A DNA stretch of 18,648 nucleotides. Origin: Halovivax sp. (GTDB taxonomy: Archaea > Halobacteriota > Halobacteria > Halobacteriales > Natrialbaceae). Of the stretch, positions 1 through 6,686 are shown one piece after another (the stretch's first letter is position 1; each line of letters starts with the position of its first letter). Position numbers and translations under genes: made by a program. The stretch covers positions 1-18,648 of the forward strand of contig SKPV01000161.1 in NCBI GenBank assembly GCA_007119345.1, in the 5' to 3' direction. The notes below the pieces were generated by a model that made no database searches, was not told the origin of the DNA, and saw only the letters and a program-made list of their open reading frames with translations.

Positions 1-306
1 GACGGAGACGACGACGGGATGGACGACGGAGACGACGATGACGGCGATGACGAGATGGACGACGCAGGCGAAGAGTGGGAAGAAGAGACCGACGAAGACG
101 GCGAGGCCGAGTTCGAGCTCGAAGACGGCGACTACACGGTGACGGCGGAACACGACGGCGAAGAGGACGACGACGAGATCACGATCGACGGTGACGACGA
201 GGAGCTCACGCTCACGCTGGACGTCGAAGTGGACGACGACGGCGACGACGATGACGACGATGACGGCTTCGGAGACGATGACGACGACGATGACGACGGG
301 GTCTGA
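1..306 (+). CDS. Asp-rich protein, C-terminal part (5' end outside window)
   Basis: The reading frame is open from the first base and ends at TGA 304-306, so the start lies upstream; the ATG at 19 is internal to an Asp/Gly run. The visible 101 residues have an Asp/Gly/Glu-rich stretch, then a central part (TDEDGEAEFELEDGDYTVTA, followed by a short ITIDGDDEELTLTL strand) that resembles the end of a carboxypeptidase-regulatory-like or PEGA-type beta-sandwich. After it comes a nearly pure Asp tail broken by one GFG. Such domains are usually found in secreted or surface haloarchaeal proteins, so an extracellular protein is likely, but no signal peptide can be seen here. The GAC/GAT runs behave like a microsatellite and may vary between strains. 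The function is unknown; the domain assignment is from pattern only. Confidence 0.75.
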   Translation, partial: DGDDDGMDDGDDDDGDDEMDDAGEEWEEETDEDGEAEFELEDGDYTVTAEHDGEEDDDEITIDGDDEELTLTLDVEVDDDGDDDDDDDGFGDDDDDDDDGV

Positions 307-391
307 TCGACGCAGACTCCGTCGAAGGTAGCGTCGAGACGATTCGAGCGGTTTTCACCCGTTTCGCACCCGGTTCCCCGTACGACCCCCG

Positions 392-475
392 GTCGAACGC
401 AACTTCCGCGAACCCTCCCGTCGAACGCAACTCGCGCGGGCCCTTCGGTCGAACGCTACTCGCGTCGGTTTCACG
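392..475. repeat. 28-bp tandem repeat, 3 copies
   Basis: Three imperfect copies begin with GTCGAACGC at 392, 420 and 448, each 28 bases apart. The second and third units are closest. The array lies between the Asp-rich gene and the next promoter and has no obvious coding role. Confidence 0.75.
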
Positions 476-497
476 GGCGGTCGGGTCGGTCCCGAAC

Positions 498-506
498 GTT
501 TTTATT
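498..506 (+). promoter_or_regulatory. TATA-like element before 532/587
   Basis: A T-rich run (GTTTTTATT) stands out in G+C-rich DNA. Its spacing would place transcription start close to the ATG at 532, not to the GTG at 587. Confidence 0.5.
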
Positions 507-531
507 CCGCGACTCCGCAATCGAGCGTACG

Positions 532-576
532 ATGACGCGGAGTACCCAGTCTCCTGGTCGAGAAATTCTCCGGTGA
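532..576 (+). other. Possible 14-codon upstream ORF
   Basis: ATG 532 lies about 30 bases after the TATA-like element, where haloarchaeal leaderless starts usually fall. It encodes MTRSTQSPGREILR and stops at TGA 574-576, 10 bases before the GTG of the next gene in another frame. It could be a leader peptide, a chance ORF or the remnant of a frameshifted N-terminus. Nothing in the sequence decides between these. Confidence 0.3.
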
Positions 577-586
577 TGGAACGAGT

Positions 587-1045
587 GTGGCGGTATCGGC
601 CGCGGGCGACGCCGTCGAGCTCCGCCTCGGCGACGAAACCGTTCGACTTCCCGCAGCTCGCGCACGCGAACTGAGACGCGAACTGGGCGACGCGCTGCGT
701 AGCGAACGCGAGTTCGTGAATACGGTCGGGCGGACGCGGGCCGACGGCCGCTACGTCGTCGAACGGCGCGAGGCCACCTCCGCCGGACATCGAAAAGTGT
801 TCGACTCCTTCGCGGACGCGGTCGGGTTGTTCGACGCGCTGCCAGAGACGTTTACCGCGGCCGACGTCGGTGGCCACGGCCTCACGGGGAGTCGGCGACA
901 CGCGCTCGTGTGGCACTACGTGGAGCACCCGGCGTTCGATTGCGAACTCGTTAGAAGACAGCCGTTGACGGCCCGGAAGGGTCGTGACTCCCGATCTATC
1001 GACGCCGCGAGCGGAACCCTCGACGGGGGGAACCCCCGGCGGTGA
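587..1045 (+). CDS. Conserved haloarchaeal protein of unknown function
   Basis: The 152-residue protein starts at GTG 587; the frame is open only from 536 and holds no ATG. The N-terminal part (AVELRLGDETVRLPAARARELRRELGDAL) looks like a short beta segment followed by a helix. The middle has REFVNTVGRTRADGRYVVERR and the pattern SAGHRKVFDSF. The C-terminal core, FTAADVGGHGLTGSRRHALVWHYVEHPAFDCEL, resembles a small helix-turn-helix-like module. I recall similar haloarchaeal proteins that end soon after the PLTARK motif, so the last ~20 residues (GRDSRS onward) look like an added tail running into repetitive DNA. The biochemical role is unknown. Confidence 0.65.
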   Translation: MAVSAAGDAVELRLGDETVRLPAARARELRRELGDALRSEREFVNTVGRTRADGRYVVERREATSAGHRKVFDSFADAVGLFDALPETFTAADVGGHGLTGSRRHALVWHYVEHPAFDCELVRRQPLTARKGRDSRSIDAASGTLDGGNPRR

Positions 1046-1046
1046 A

Positions 1047-1125
1047 CGATCGATCGTCGACGTCGAGCGAAGGAGAGGGGCACGATCGAGCGTCGTCGTC
1101 GAGCGAAGGAAGGGCGCGCGATCGG
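1047..1125. repeat. 36-bp tandem repeat, about 2.2 copies
   Basis: Units start with CGATCG at 1047, 1083 and 1119. The best conserved part is GTCGAGCGAAGGA at 1062 and 1098. It begins two bases after the stop codon of the preceding gene and shows no coding signal. Confidence 0.7.
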
Positions 1126-1140
1126 AGACTGGCAACGGCG

Positions 1141-1201
1141 GAACGAGTGCCGATCGGCCGAGCTCCGCCGACCCAACGAGTGCCGATCGGCGGTCCGGCT
1201 C
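1141..1201. repeat. 33-bp tandem repeat, 2 partial copies
   Basis: AACGAGTGCCGATCGGC occurs exactly at 1142 and again 33 bases later at 1175, with a partly matching remainder. It is a second, unrelated repeat family in the same gap as the 36-bp array. Confidence 0.65.
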
Positions 1202-1307
1202 GAACTACCGATCGAGACGTCCCGATCGACCGTCGCGGTCAATCGCCGACTAGCGACGCTCCCGGCGCACAGCTTTTCTGTTCGGCGAGTGAACGAACCG
1301 TTACGAT

Positions 1308-1312
1308 GGAGG
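1308..1312 (+). promoter_or_regulatory. Ribosome-binding site GGAGG for the small ORF at 1323
   Basis: GGAGG ends 10 bases before ATG 1323. It lies inside a six-codon ORF (MEGTFE, ATG 1306) whose TGA overlaps the next ATG as ATGA, so translational coupling is possible. A T-rich element (CTTTTCTG, 1273-1280) lies at TATA distance before 1306. Confidence 0.5.
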
Positions 1313-1322
1313 GGACGTTCGA

Positions 1323-1469
1323 ATGAGGGACGAAGAAGAGATCCGGGAACAGTACGAGTTCCTCGCCGAGCACCTCGAGAGCGAGGAGATGCGCCACGAC
1401 GGCGTCAGAGAGATGTTCACCTACTACAAGCGTGCCCTCGGCTGGGTGCTCGAGGAAGAACACATCTGA
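1323..1469 (+). CDS. Small acidic helical protein, 48 residues
   Basis: A short gene that length filters would miss. ATG 1323 follows a GGAGG site, and the stop is TGA 1467-1469. The protein is rich in Glu and predicted almost fully helical: MRDEEEIREQYEFLAEHLES, then EEMRHDGVREMFTYYKRALG, ending WVLEEEHI. The aromatic and Arg positions look selected and the composition is typically haloarchaeal, unlike the Arg/Ser-rich shadow frames around it. I recall similar short proteins in other haloarchaea but cannot name a family. A coiled-coil or partner-binding role is a guess. It stands alone, with repeats upstream and a gap downstream. Confidence 0.7.
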   Translation: MRDEEEIREQYEFLAEHLESEEMRHDGVREMFTYYKRALGWVLEEEHI

Positions 1470-1554
1470 CGCCCCAACCGGGTCACAATCCGACGTGAAC
1501 GTATCGTCGTTCCGGACTGTGTCGGTACCTTTAAGTGGAGAGGGGGAAATTTCT

Positions 1555-1660
1555 CACGTGACGCTTCGCTTGGAGGGCCGAAGCGTCAGCGGGGACCAAT
1601 TCAGGGCGGCAAGCGATCTCGCGGCCCTTTTCAGGCCGCGAGGTCTGCTTTCCTGTTTCG
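1555..1660 (+). ncRNA. Candidate structured small RNA
   Basis: A TATA-like CTTTAAG at 1528-1534 would start transcription near 1556-1560. Directly there is a perfect 10-bp stem (TGACGCTTCG, 1559-1568, with CGAAGCGTCA, 1579-1588) closing a 10-base loop that contains GGAGGG. About 26 bases on is a second stem (1615-1626 with 1634-1645, 12 pairs including one G-T) closing the 7-base loop CTTTTCA. The sequence then becomes T-rich (TGCTTTCCTGTTT, 1646-1658), a plausible archaeal termination region. I do not recognise the RNA: it lacks features of 7S RNA, RNase P RNA or a C/D box guide. The strand is inferred only from the promoter, and the existence of a transcript is inference. Confidence 0.4.
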
Positions 1661-1860
1661 ATCGAACGAGAGAGTCGCCACGCCGTCTCGAATGGAACGC
1701 GGTGGAGCGGAAGAACGAGAACGCACCCACGCCAACATTTCGACATGAAGGAGATATTTACCGACCGAAACCCCGTAATCCCTCATCACCGTTATCACTC
1801 GATTCGGCCGAGAACGCTCGTCGAACGGCGCCCTAGACGGGGAGGGACGAAACGACCCGA

Positions 1861-1873
1861 TATATTTATTTAA
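1861..1873 (+). promoter_or_regulatory. TATA element of the padR-like gene
   Basis: TATATTTATTTAA is one of the most A/T-rich runs in the window and lies about 39 bases before ATG 1906, giving a short leader of about 10-15 bases. Confidence 0.7.
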
Positions 1874-1905
1874 TTCCGACAAAAAGTAGGACCGGTACTT
1901 ACCCA

Positions 1906-2181
1906 ATGTACGACCTGACAGGATTCCAGCGCGACTTGCTCTACGTCATCGCTGGCGAGGACGAACCGCACGGACTGGCCATCAAAGAGGAGCTCGAGGA
2001 GTACTACGAGAAGGAGATCCACCACGGACGACTCTACCCGAACCTCGACACGCTGGTCGACAAGGGGCTCGTCGAGAAGGGCCGACGCGACCGCCGGACC
2101 AACTTCTACACGCTGACGCGGCGAGGCCGCCGAGAACTCGAGGCCCGTCGCGAGTGGGAAGCACAGTACGTCGACCTGTAA
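1906..2181 (+). CDS. PadR-like winged-helix transcriptional regulator
   Basis: This 91-residue protein is a stand-alone winged helix. MYDLTGFQRDLLYVIAGEDE forms helix 1, and PHGLAIKEELEEYY is the PadR-type helix 2 with its typical HGxxIKxxLE pattern. RLYPNLDTLVDKGLVEKG is the recognition helix and start of the wing, and TNFYTLTRRGRREL is the wing strand and following helix. PadR proteins usually have a C-terminal dimerisation helix or domain; here only REWEAQYVDL follows, giving the minimal form common in haloarchaea. It binds DNA, probably as a dimer. The target is not evident: the next gene is 367 bases away with its own promoter. The strong TATA element and the preceding RNA candidate may belong to the same regulatory setting. 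Confidence 0.88.
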   Translation: MYDLTGFQRDLLYVIAGEDEPHGLAIKEELEEYYEKEIHHGRLYPNLDTLVDKGLVEKGRRDRRTNFYTLTRRGRRELEARREWEAQYVDL

Positions 2182-2411
2182 GCAGTTGCCCGTCCGCTCC
2201 CATCCCTGCCCCTCGACGGCCACCGACCGGTCGACGTCGAAACGACCGGCCCCACGTAGCCGCGGCTTCCTGTCGCCACGACTGCACCCACCGGGCGATC
2301 CATTCTCGTCGTCTACACAGCCCGACCATCGCTTCCCGTCGCCCGTTCCGAACGCACGGATCGGACCGAGACCGAGCGCTCGACGGCGACGCCGATAACC
2401 GCCCCTCGACG

Positions 2412-2442
2412 CGACCGGCTCGCGAACTCGACCGGCTCGCGA
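2412..2442. repeat. 17-bp-period direct repeat, 2 copies
   Basis: CGACCGGCTCGCGA occurs exactly at 2412-2425 and 2429-2442, separated by ACT. It lies about 75 bases upstream of the promoter of the mgtC-like gene. Confidence 0.7.
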
Positions 2443-2517
2443 TGTGGTTCTCGCGGGCACTCCCGACGAGCCGAGACGAAACGAACGGCCCTCGCACGAA
2501 ATCAGATCCGTCGGTTC

Positions 2518-2525
2518 GTTTATTG
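2518..2525 (+). promoter_or_regulatory. TATA element deciding the mgtC-like start
   Basis: GTTTATTG lies 24-31 bases upstream of GTG 2549, the position expected for a leaderless start. This argues against the ATG at 2444, which lies upstream of the element. Confidence 0.65.
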
Positions 2526-2548
2526 ACGCGGACGAGGTAGTTTCCGCG

Positions 2549-3847
2549 GTGGAAACCGTCTCCCTCCAGATCCTCGACGCTCCCCTCGACGAGACGGTCG
2601 TCCGGATCGCGCTCGCCGGCGCGCTCGGGATGTTCCTCGGCCTGGAGCGCGAATGGTCGCAGAAGGCGGCCGGGATTCGAACGTTCTCGCTGATCAGTCT
2701 GCTCGGCGCCGTCTTCACCATCGTCGCGCTCGAGACGCCCGTCGGCAGCGGCTTACTGGTGCTGGGAGGCGTCCTGGTGATCGTTCAGGGCGTCCTGCTC
2801 GCGCTCCAGGGGCTGCTCTCGACGGAGGACGCCGGCCTCTCCCTGACCACCTCGGTGTCCATGCTGGTCGCCTACGGCGTGGGCGCGCTCGTCGCGGCCG
2901 GCTTCATCATCGAGGGCGTCACGGTCGCGGTGCTCTCCTCGCTGCTGCTCGTCCTCAAGCGCGAACTCCACCAGTTCGCGTGGGGCTTGAGCCGCGAGGA
3001 GATGCGGTCGACGACGGAGTTCGCCATCCTCGCGTTCGTGATCTATCCGCTGCTTCCGGCGGAGTACGTGCTCGCGGTCGGGGGACTGACCATCCCCATC
3101 GAACCGCAGGTCGTCTGGCTGATGGTCGTCGCCGTCGCCGGCATCGGAATCGTCAACTACGCGGTCGTCTCGAGCTACGGCGGTCGCGGGATCGCCGTCA
3201 CCGGTTTCTTCGGCGGGCTCGCCAATTCCACCGCGGTCGTCGGGACCATGCTCGATCACGTCCGCCAGCGACCGTCCGCGAGCTCGTACGCGGTCGCCGC
3301 GATCTTGCTCGCGGACGCGGCGATGGCCGCGCGGAACCTCGCCATCGCGATCGCGTTCACCGTCGGCGTCGACGGCCGGCCGCTGGTGGAGGCGGCGATC
3401 CCGCTGGGCACGGTCATCGTGCTCGCCGTCGGCCTCGCCGCCCTGACCGCCGACTGGGGAGAAGAGAGCGCCCTCGACCTCGAGAGCCCGTTCTCGCTGC
3501 ACAACGCGCTCGCCTTCGGCGCGGTGTTTCTGGTCGTGCTCGTCGCCGGCGCGCTGGCCGAGACCTGGTTCGGCGTGCTGGGATTCTACGCGACCGCGGT
3601 CGCGACCGGGCTCGTCTCCTCGGCCGGCGCGACGACGTCCGCGGTCGTCCTCTACCGGGGCGGCCAGCTCGGGGCGCCGGAAGCGACGGTGGCCATCCTG
3701 CTGGCGACCCTCGCCAGCGTCGCCGTGAAGGCGGTTCTCGCCGCGTCGTCGTCCAACGATCGCTTCCGGCGCGGCGTGATCCGCGCGACGGTCCTCCTGC
3801 TCGCGGGCGGCGCCGTCGCCGCCGGGTTCGTCGTCGCGACGGGTTGA
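2549..3847 (+). CDS. MgtC/SapB-family membrane protein with DUF4010 domain
   Basis: This 432-residue integral membrane protein starts at GTG 2549, set by the TATA element. Residues ~15-150 match the MgtC/SapB family: the first helix carries VRIALAGALGMFLGLEREW, then KAAGIRTFSLISLLGAVF, with the typical conserved Glu-Arg-Glu and the GIRTF loop. The C-terminal ~250 residues form a DUF4010-like unit with several helices, including GGRGIAVTGFFGGLANSTA and ATGLVSSAGATTSAVV. About 12 membrane helices are visible. MgtC proteins are linked to survival in low magnesium and membrane potential, but the role of MgtC-DUF4010 fusions is not established. It ends 72 bases before the aminotransferase, which has its own TATA box, so an operon is unlikely. 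Confidence 0.88.
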   Translation: METVSLQILDAPLDETVVRIALAGALGMFLGLEREWSQKAAGIRTFSLISLLGAVFTIVALETPVGSGLLVLGGVLVIVQGVLLALQGLLSTEDAGLSLTTSVSMLVAYGVGALVAAGFIIEGVTVAVLSSLLLVLKRELHQFAWGLSREEMRSTTEFAILAFVIYPLLPAEYVLAVGGLTIPIEPQVVWLMVVAVAGIGIVNYAVVSSYGGRGIAVTGFFGGLANSTAVVGTMLDHVRQRPSASSYAVAAILLADAAMAARNLAIAIAFTVGVDGRPLVEAAIPLGTVIVLAVGLAALTADWGEESALDLESPFSLHNALAFGAVFLVVLVAGALAETWFGVLGFYATAVATGLVSSAGATTSAVVLYRGGQLGAPEATVAILLATLASVAVKAVLAASSSNDRFRRGVIRATVLLLAGGAVAAGFVVATG

Positions 3848-3885
3848 ATCCCGGGCGGGTCGCAGATATTGCGCCGTTCACAACG

Positions 3886-3896
3886 AATATTTTTAG
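3886..3896 (+). promoter_or_regulatory. TATA element of the aminotransferase gene
   Basis: AATATTTTTAG is centred about 29 bases before ATG 3920. It supports that leaderless start over the in-frame ATG at 3869, which lies upstream of the element. Confidence 0.75.
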
Positions 3897-3919
3897 AACC
3901 GGCCGCGCCCTGTTCCCGT

Positions 3920-5287
3920 ATGGACCGAGACACGGTCGAACCCGAGGTCGACGAGATACCGGGGAACCGCGCCCAGCGGTGGGCCGAGTACCACCATCAG
4001 TTCGCCGCCCCGAGCACGTACGTCTACGAATTCGTCTGGGACGCGTCGGCCGACGCGGTGGGCCCGTTTTGCACCGACGTCGACGGCAACGTTCTCATGG
4101 ACTTCACCAGTCACGTCGCGGCCGCGCCGCTCGGGTACAACAACCCGACCCTCCGCGAGAAGTTCGCCGAGTTCGACCTCCCGGACCCGACCAAGATCGC
4201 CGGCCAGGACTTCTACGTGAGCAGCGACTGGCCGCCCGAAGACAGCGACCTGCCGGGTCCCTCGGAGCTGATGGACCGACTGACCGACGTGACGGGTCAC
4301 TACGACATGGACGCCGTCTTCCTCTCGAACTCCGGCGCCGAGGCGGTCGAAAACGCGATCAAGATCTGTTACGCTCGCGGCGGCCATCGGGCCGTGACCA
4401 CCGACGGCGCCTTCCACGGGCGCACCCTGGGAGCGCTCTCGCTCAACCGATCGAAGGCGGTCCACCGGAAGGGCTATCCGGAGATCCCCGGCGTGATCAG
4501 CGTCCCGTACCCCTCCACCGACGAGGACTACGAGAACCGGTGGCTCACGGACGGACCGGGGGGCAACGTCCTCGCGGACAAGCTCCACCCCGAGCAGGGC
4601 GTCATCGATCCCGCGGAGCTGGCGTACATCATCCTCGAACCGATCCAGGGCGAGGGCGGCTACCGACCCGCTCACCCCGACTTCGCCCGCGACATCGAGA
4701 CGATCCGGGAGCGCCACGACGTGTGCGTCATCGCCGACGAGATCCAGAGCGGACTCGGACGCACCGGCGAGTTCTGGGGCGTCGACCACTACGACCTGAC
4801 GCCGGACGTCATCACGTGCGCGAAGGGGCTTCGCGTCGGCGCCACGATCTCGCGCACCGACGTCTTCCCCGAGGAGAAGGGGCGTATCTCCTCCACCTGG
4901 GGCGCCGGCGACCTGCTGTCGAGCTTGCAGGGCGCGCTCACGATCGACGTCGTTCGGGAGGAGAACCTGCTCGAGAACGCCCGAGCGCGCGGCCGCCAGC
5001 TGCGCGAGCTGATCGAGGACGCCGCCCTCGACGGCGTCACGGACGTCCGCGGTCCCGGTCTCATGATCGGCGTCGAGTTCGACACCAAAGAGCGCCGCGA
5101 GGCGGTCGTGAAGGCCGCGATGAAGCGCGGCTTGCTGACACTCGGCTGTGGCTACAAGACTCTCCGACTGCTCCCGCCGATGGACGTCACCGCGCGCGAG
5201 ATCGACCTCGCCGGCGGGCTGTTCTGTGAGTCCGTCGACGCCGTCGCCGGCGACGTGCGCGCGCCGGCGACCGACGGCGGCGTCTGA
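3920..5287 (+). CDS. Class III PLP-dependent aminotransferase
   Basis: The 455-residue protein belongs to aminotransferase class III, the group including ornithine, 4-aminobutyrate, acetylornithine and lysine 6-aminotransferases. SNSGAEAVENAIK is the phosphate-binding region. ADEIQSGLGRTG contains the PLP ring-contacting Asp273, and ITCAKGLRVGA contains Lys302, the Schiff-base lysine. FHGRTLGALSLN is the usual His/Gly motif of the cofactor pocket. The late motif reads STWGAGDLLSSLQGALTID instead of the common TFGGNP-type sequence. That is closer in style to the STWGG motif of lysine 6-aminotransferases, although I would not assign a substrate. It probably moves a terminal amino group of a diamine or omega-amino acid to 2-oxoglutarate in the cytoplasm. 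Neighbours give no pathway context, and the next gene converges on it. Confidence 0.9.
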   Translation: MDRDTVEPEVDEIPGNRAQRWAEYHHQFAAPSTYVYEFVWDASADAVGPFCTDVDGNVLMDFTSHVAAAPLGYNNPTLREKFAEFDLPDPTKIAGQDFYVSSDWPPEDSDLPGPSELMDRLTDVTGHYDMDAVFLSNSGAEAVENAIKICYARGGHRAVTTDGAFHGRTLGALSLNRSKAVHRKGYPEIPGVISVPYPSTDEDYENRWLTDGPGGNVLADKLHPEQGVIDPAELAYIILEPIQGEGGYRPAHPDFARDIETIRERHDVCVIADEIQSGLGRTGEFWGVDHYDLTPDVITCAKGLRVGATISRTDVFPEEKGRISSTWGAGDLLSSLQGALTIDVVREENLLENARARGRQLRELIEDAALDGVTDVRGPGLMIGVEFDTKERREAVVKAAMKRGLLTLGCGYKTLRLLPPMDVTAREIDLAGGLFCESVDAVAGDVRAPATDGGV

Positions 5288-5314
5288 GGACGGTTCCGGC
5301 GACTCGCGTATCGC

Positions 5315-5638
5315 CTAAAACTGGTACCGGCGCTCGTCGTCCATCTGCGGATACTTGTCCTGGCCGGTCATCTCCTCGTACGTCATCCCCGAGAGGTACT
5401 CGTCGTAGGTGACGTCGTAGCCGGACCGGAGCTGGAAGTCGAGCTTGCCGGTGTCGACCGTGGTCTGAAAGAGCACGTGAATCGCCCGGCGGACGAGCTC
5501 GTCGGCGTCGTCCGGCTCGAGCGCGGCGTCGAGCATGGCGAGTTCGTTGCGCGTCTCCCGATCGAGCGAGACGGCGAGTTCGTCGCCGAGGTCGCCGTAG
5601 GTGTCCCGGACCTCCTCGGTCAGGTCGTCGAGGCTCAT
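5315..5638 (-). CDS. Conserved haloarchaeal protein, 107 residues, unknown function
   Basis: It is read right to left from ATG 5636-5638 to TAG 5315-5317. The first half, MSLDDLTEEVRDTYGDLGDE to ALEPDDADELVRRAIHVLFQ, is acidic and helical, with a phrase (ETRNELAMLDAAL) like the helices of small alpha-helical domains. The second half has GKLDFQLRSGYDVTYDEYLSGMTYEEM and ends in RRYQF. There are no membrane helices or cysteine motifs. I recall near-identical haloarchaeal proteins annotated only as hypothetical. A CATATGG element (5662-5668) lies about 27 bases upstream on this strand as a possible TATA box. It converges with the aminotransferase, leaving 27 bases between the stops. Confidence 0.75.
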   Translation of the reverse strand: MSLDDLTEEVRDTYGDLGDELAVSLDRETRNELAMLDAALEPDDADELVRRAIHVLFQTTVDTGKLDFQLRSGYDVTYDEYLSGMTYEEMTGQDKYPQMDDERRYQF

Positions 5639-5727
5639 ACCGGCAGGTTGCCACCCGGCGGCATATGGCTTTCGCGACGGGAGCGGCCGACGCGGTCGCC
5701 GGCCGGCGGGAATTCCGCGACCACTAC

Positions 5728-5736
5728 GCCTAAACG
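5728..5736 (+). promoter_or_regulatory. Possible TATA element of mutY
   Basis: GCCTAAACG is centred about 28 bases upstream of ATG 5760. It is a weak match, chosen mainly for its position. Confidence 0.4.
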
Positions 5737-5759
5737 AGGGCCGTCCCAACGAACCGGCG

Positions 5760-6686
5760 ATGAGCGACGGGGCCGACGACTGGACGCTGCCGGACGACAC
5801 CGACCGGGTTCGAGCGTCACTGATCGAGTGGTACGAGGCCGACCACCGCTCGTTCCCGTGGCGAGAGACGGACGACCCCTACGCGATCCTCGTCTGCGAA
5901 GTGATGAGCCAACAGACCCAGCTGGAGCGGGTCGTCGACGCCTGGCGGGCGTTCCTCGACCGGTGGCCGGCCGCGGCGGACCTGGCCGCGGCCGATCGCG
6001 CGGACGTCGTCGGATTCTGGAGCGACCACAGCCTGGGGTACAACAACCGGGCGCGGTACCTCCACGAGGCCGCGACCCAGGTCCTGGAGGACTACGCCGG
6101 AACGTTCCCGGAGACGCCCGACGAACTGGAGGAGCTGATGGGCGTGGGACCGTACACCGCGAACGCCGTCGCGAGTTTCGCGTTCAACGACGGCGACGCG
6201 GTCGTCGACACGAACGTCAAGCGGGTGGTGTACCGGGCGTTCGACGTCCCGGACGACGACGCGGCGTTCGAGTCGGCGGCGAGCGAACTGATGCCCGAGG
6301 GACGCTCCCGCGTCTGGAACAACGCGATCATGGAGCTCGGCGGCGTGGCCTGCGGGCAGCGCCCGCGCTGTGACGAGGCGGACTGTCCGTGGCGCGAGTG
6401 GTGTGGCGCCTACGCCAGCGGAGACTTCACCGCGCCGGACGTGCCGACGCAGCCGCCGTTCGAGGGGAGCCGACGACAATTTCGCGGCCGGGTCGTCGGC
6501 GCGCTTCGGGAGTTCGAGGAACTCTCGCTGGACGAGCTCGGGCCCCGCGTCCGCGTCGACTACGCGCCGGACGGCCAACACGGGCGGGAGTGGCTCTCGG
6601 GGCTGCTCGCGGACCTCTCGAACGACGGGCTGGTCGCGATCGAAGAGAACGGGAACGGGGAGACGGTCGCGCGGCTCCGACGGTGA
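5760..6686 (+). CDS. mutY: A/G-specific adenine DNA glycosylase MutY
   Basis: MutY removes adenine mispaired with 8-oxoguanine or guanine in base excision repair. The 308 residues contain FPWRETDDPYAILVCEVMSQ with catalytic Glu47, the helix-hairpin-helix MGVGPYTANAVASFA, and VVDTNVKRV with catalytic Asp150. An iron-sulphur loop follows with Cys198, Cys204, Cys209 and Cys215. The cysteine spacing is 5-4-5 instead of the classical 6-2-5 of bacterial MutY. The C-terminal ~75 residues (RRQFRGRVVGALREF to ETVARLRR) look like a winged helix, not the NUDIX-like 8-oxoG reading domain of bacterial MutY. I recall the same layout in other haloarchaea. The 3' end of the gene is part of a tandem duplication that includes the stop codon. 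Confidence 0.92.
   Translation: MSDGADDWTLPDDTDRVRASLIEWYEADHRSFPWRETDDPYAILVCEVMSQQTQLERVVDAWRAFLDRWPAAADLAAADRADVVGFWSDHSLGYNNRARYLHEAATQVLEDYAGTFPETPDELEELMGVGPYTANAVASFAFNDGDAVVDTNVKRVVYRAFDVPDDDAAFESAASELMPEGRSRVWNNAIMELGGVACGQRPRCDEADCPWREWCGAYASGDFTAPDVPTQPPFEGSRRQFRGRVVGALREFEELSLDELGPRVRVDYAPDGQHGREWLSGLLADLSNDGLVAIEENGNGETVARLRR

Larger units (their letters stand above)
1470..1905. other. 436-bp intergenic gap with a candidate RNA and the padR promoter
   Basis: No convincing protein gene is present. It contains a TATA-like element at 1528-1534, two strong hairpins (1559-1588 and 1615-1645) and a T-rich run after them, listed separately. One of the window's four CTAG sites is at 1833. 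The last 45 bases hold the padR-like promoter. A 42-codon Arg-rich frame (1745-1873) is not supported. Confidence 0.6.
2182..2548. other. 367-bp intergenic gap before the mgtC-like gene
   Basis: No protein gene is supported here. The frame extending upstream from GTG 2549 to ATG 2444 is Pro/Arg-rich and unlike the family. The gap holds a 10-base palindrome (CGACCGGTCG, 2224-2233), a 17-bp direct repeat pair at 2412/2429 and the promoter at 2519. Confidence 0.55.

Noticed and set aside
392..475. Possible CRISPR array
   Set aside because: The copies are adjacent, with no spacers of regular length between them and no cas genes; it is a simple tandem repeat. The same holds for the other arrays.
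1745..1873. 42-codon ORF starting MKEIFTDRNPV after an AAGGAG sequence
   Set aside because: It has an ATG and some ribosome-binding similarity, but the product is Arg-rich and its last codons are the padR-like TATA box, so coding is unlikely.
2444..2548. N-terminal extension of the MgtC-like protein from ATG 2444
   Set aside because: The extension is Pro/Arg-rich, has no membrane or family similarity and lies upstream of the TATA element at 2518-2525.
2653..5229. Very long plus-strand open frame (858 codons)
   Set aside because: It is Arg/Pro/Gly-rich, out of frame with and overlapping two well-supported genes (MgtC-like and aminotransferase), a usual artefact of high G+C DNA.
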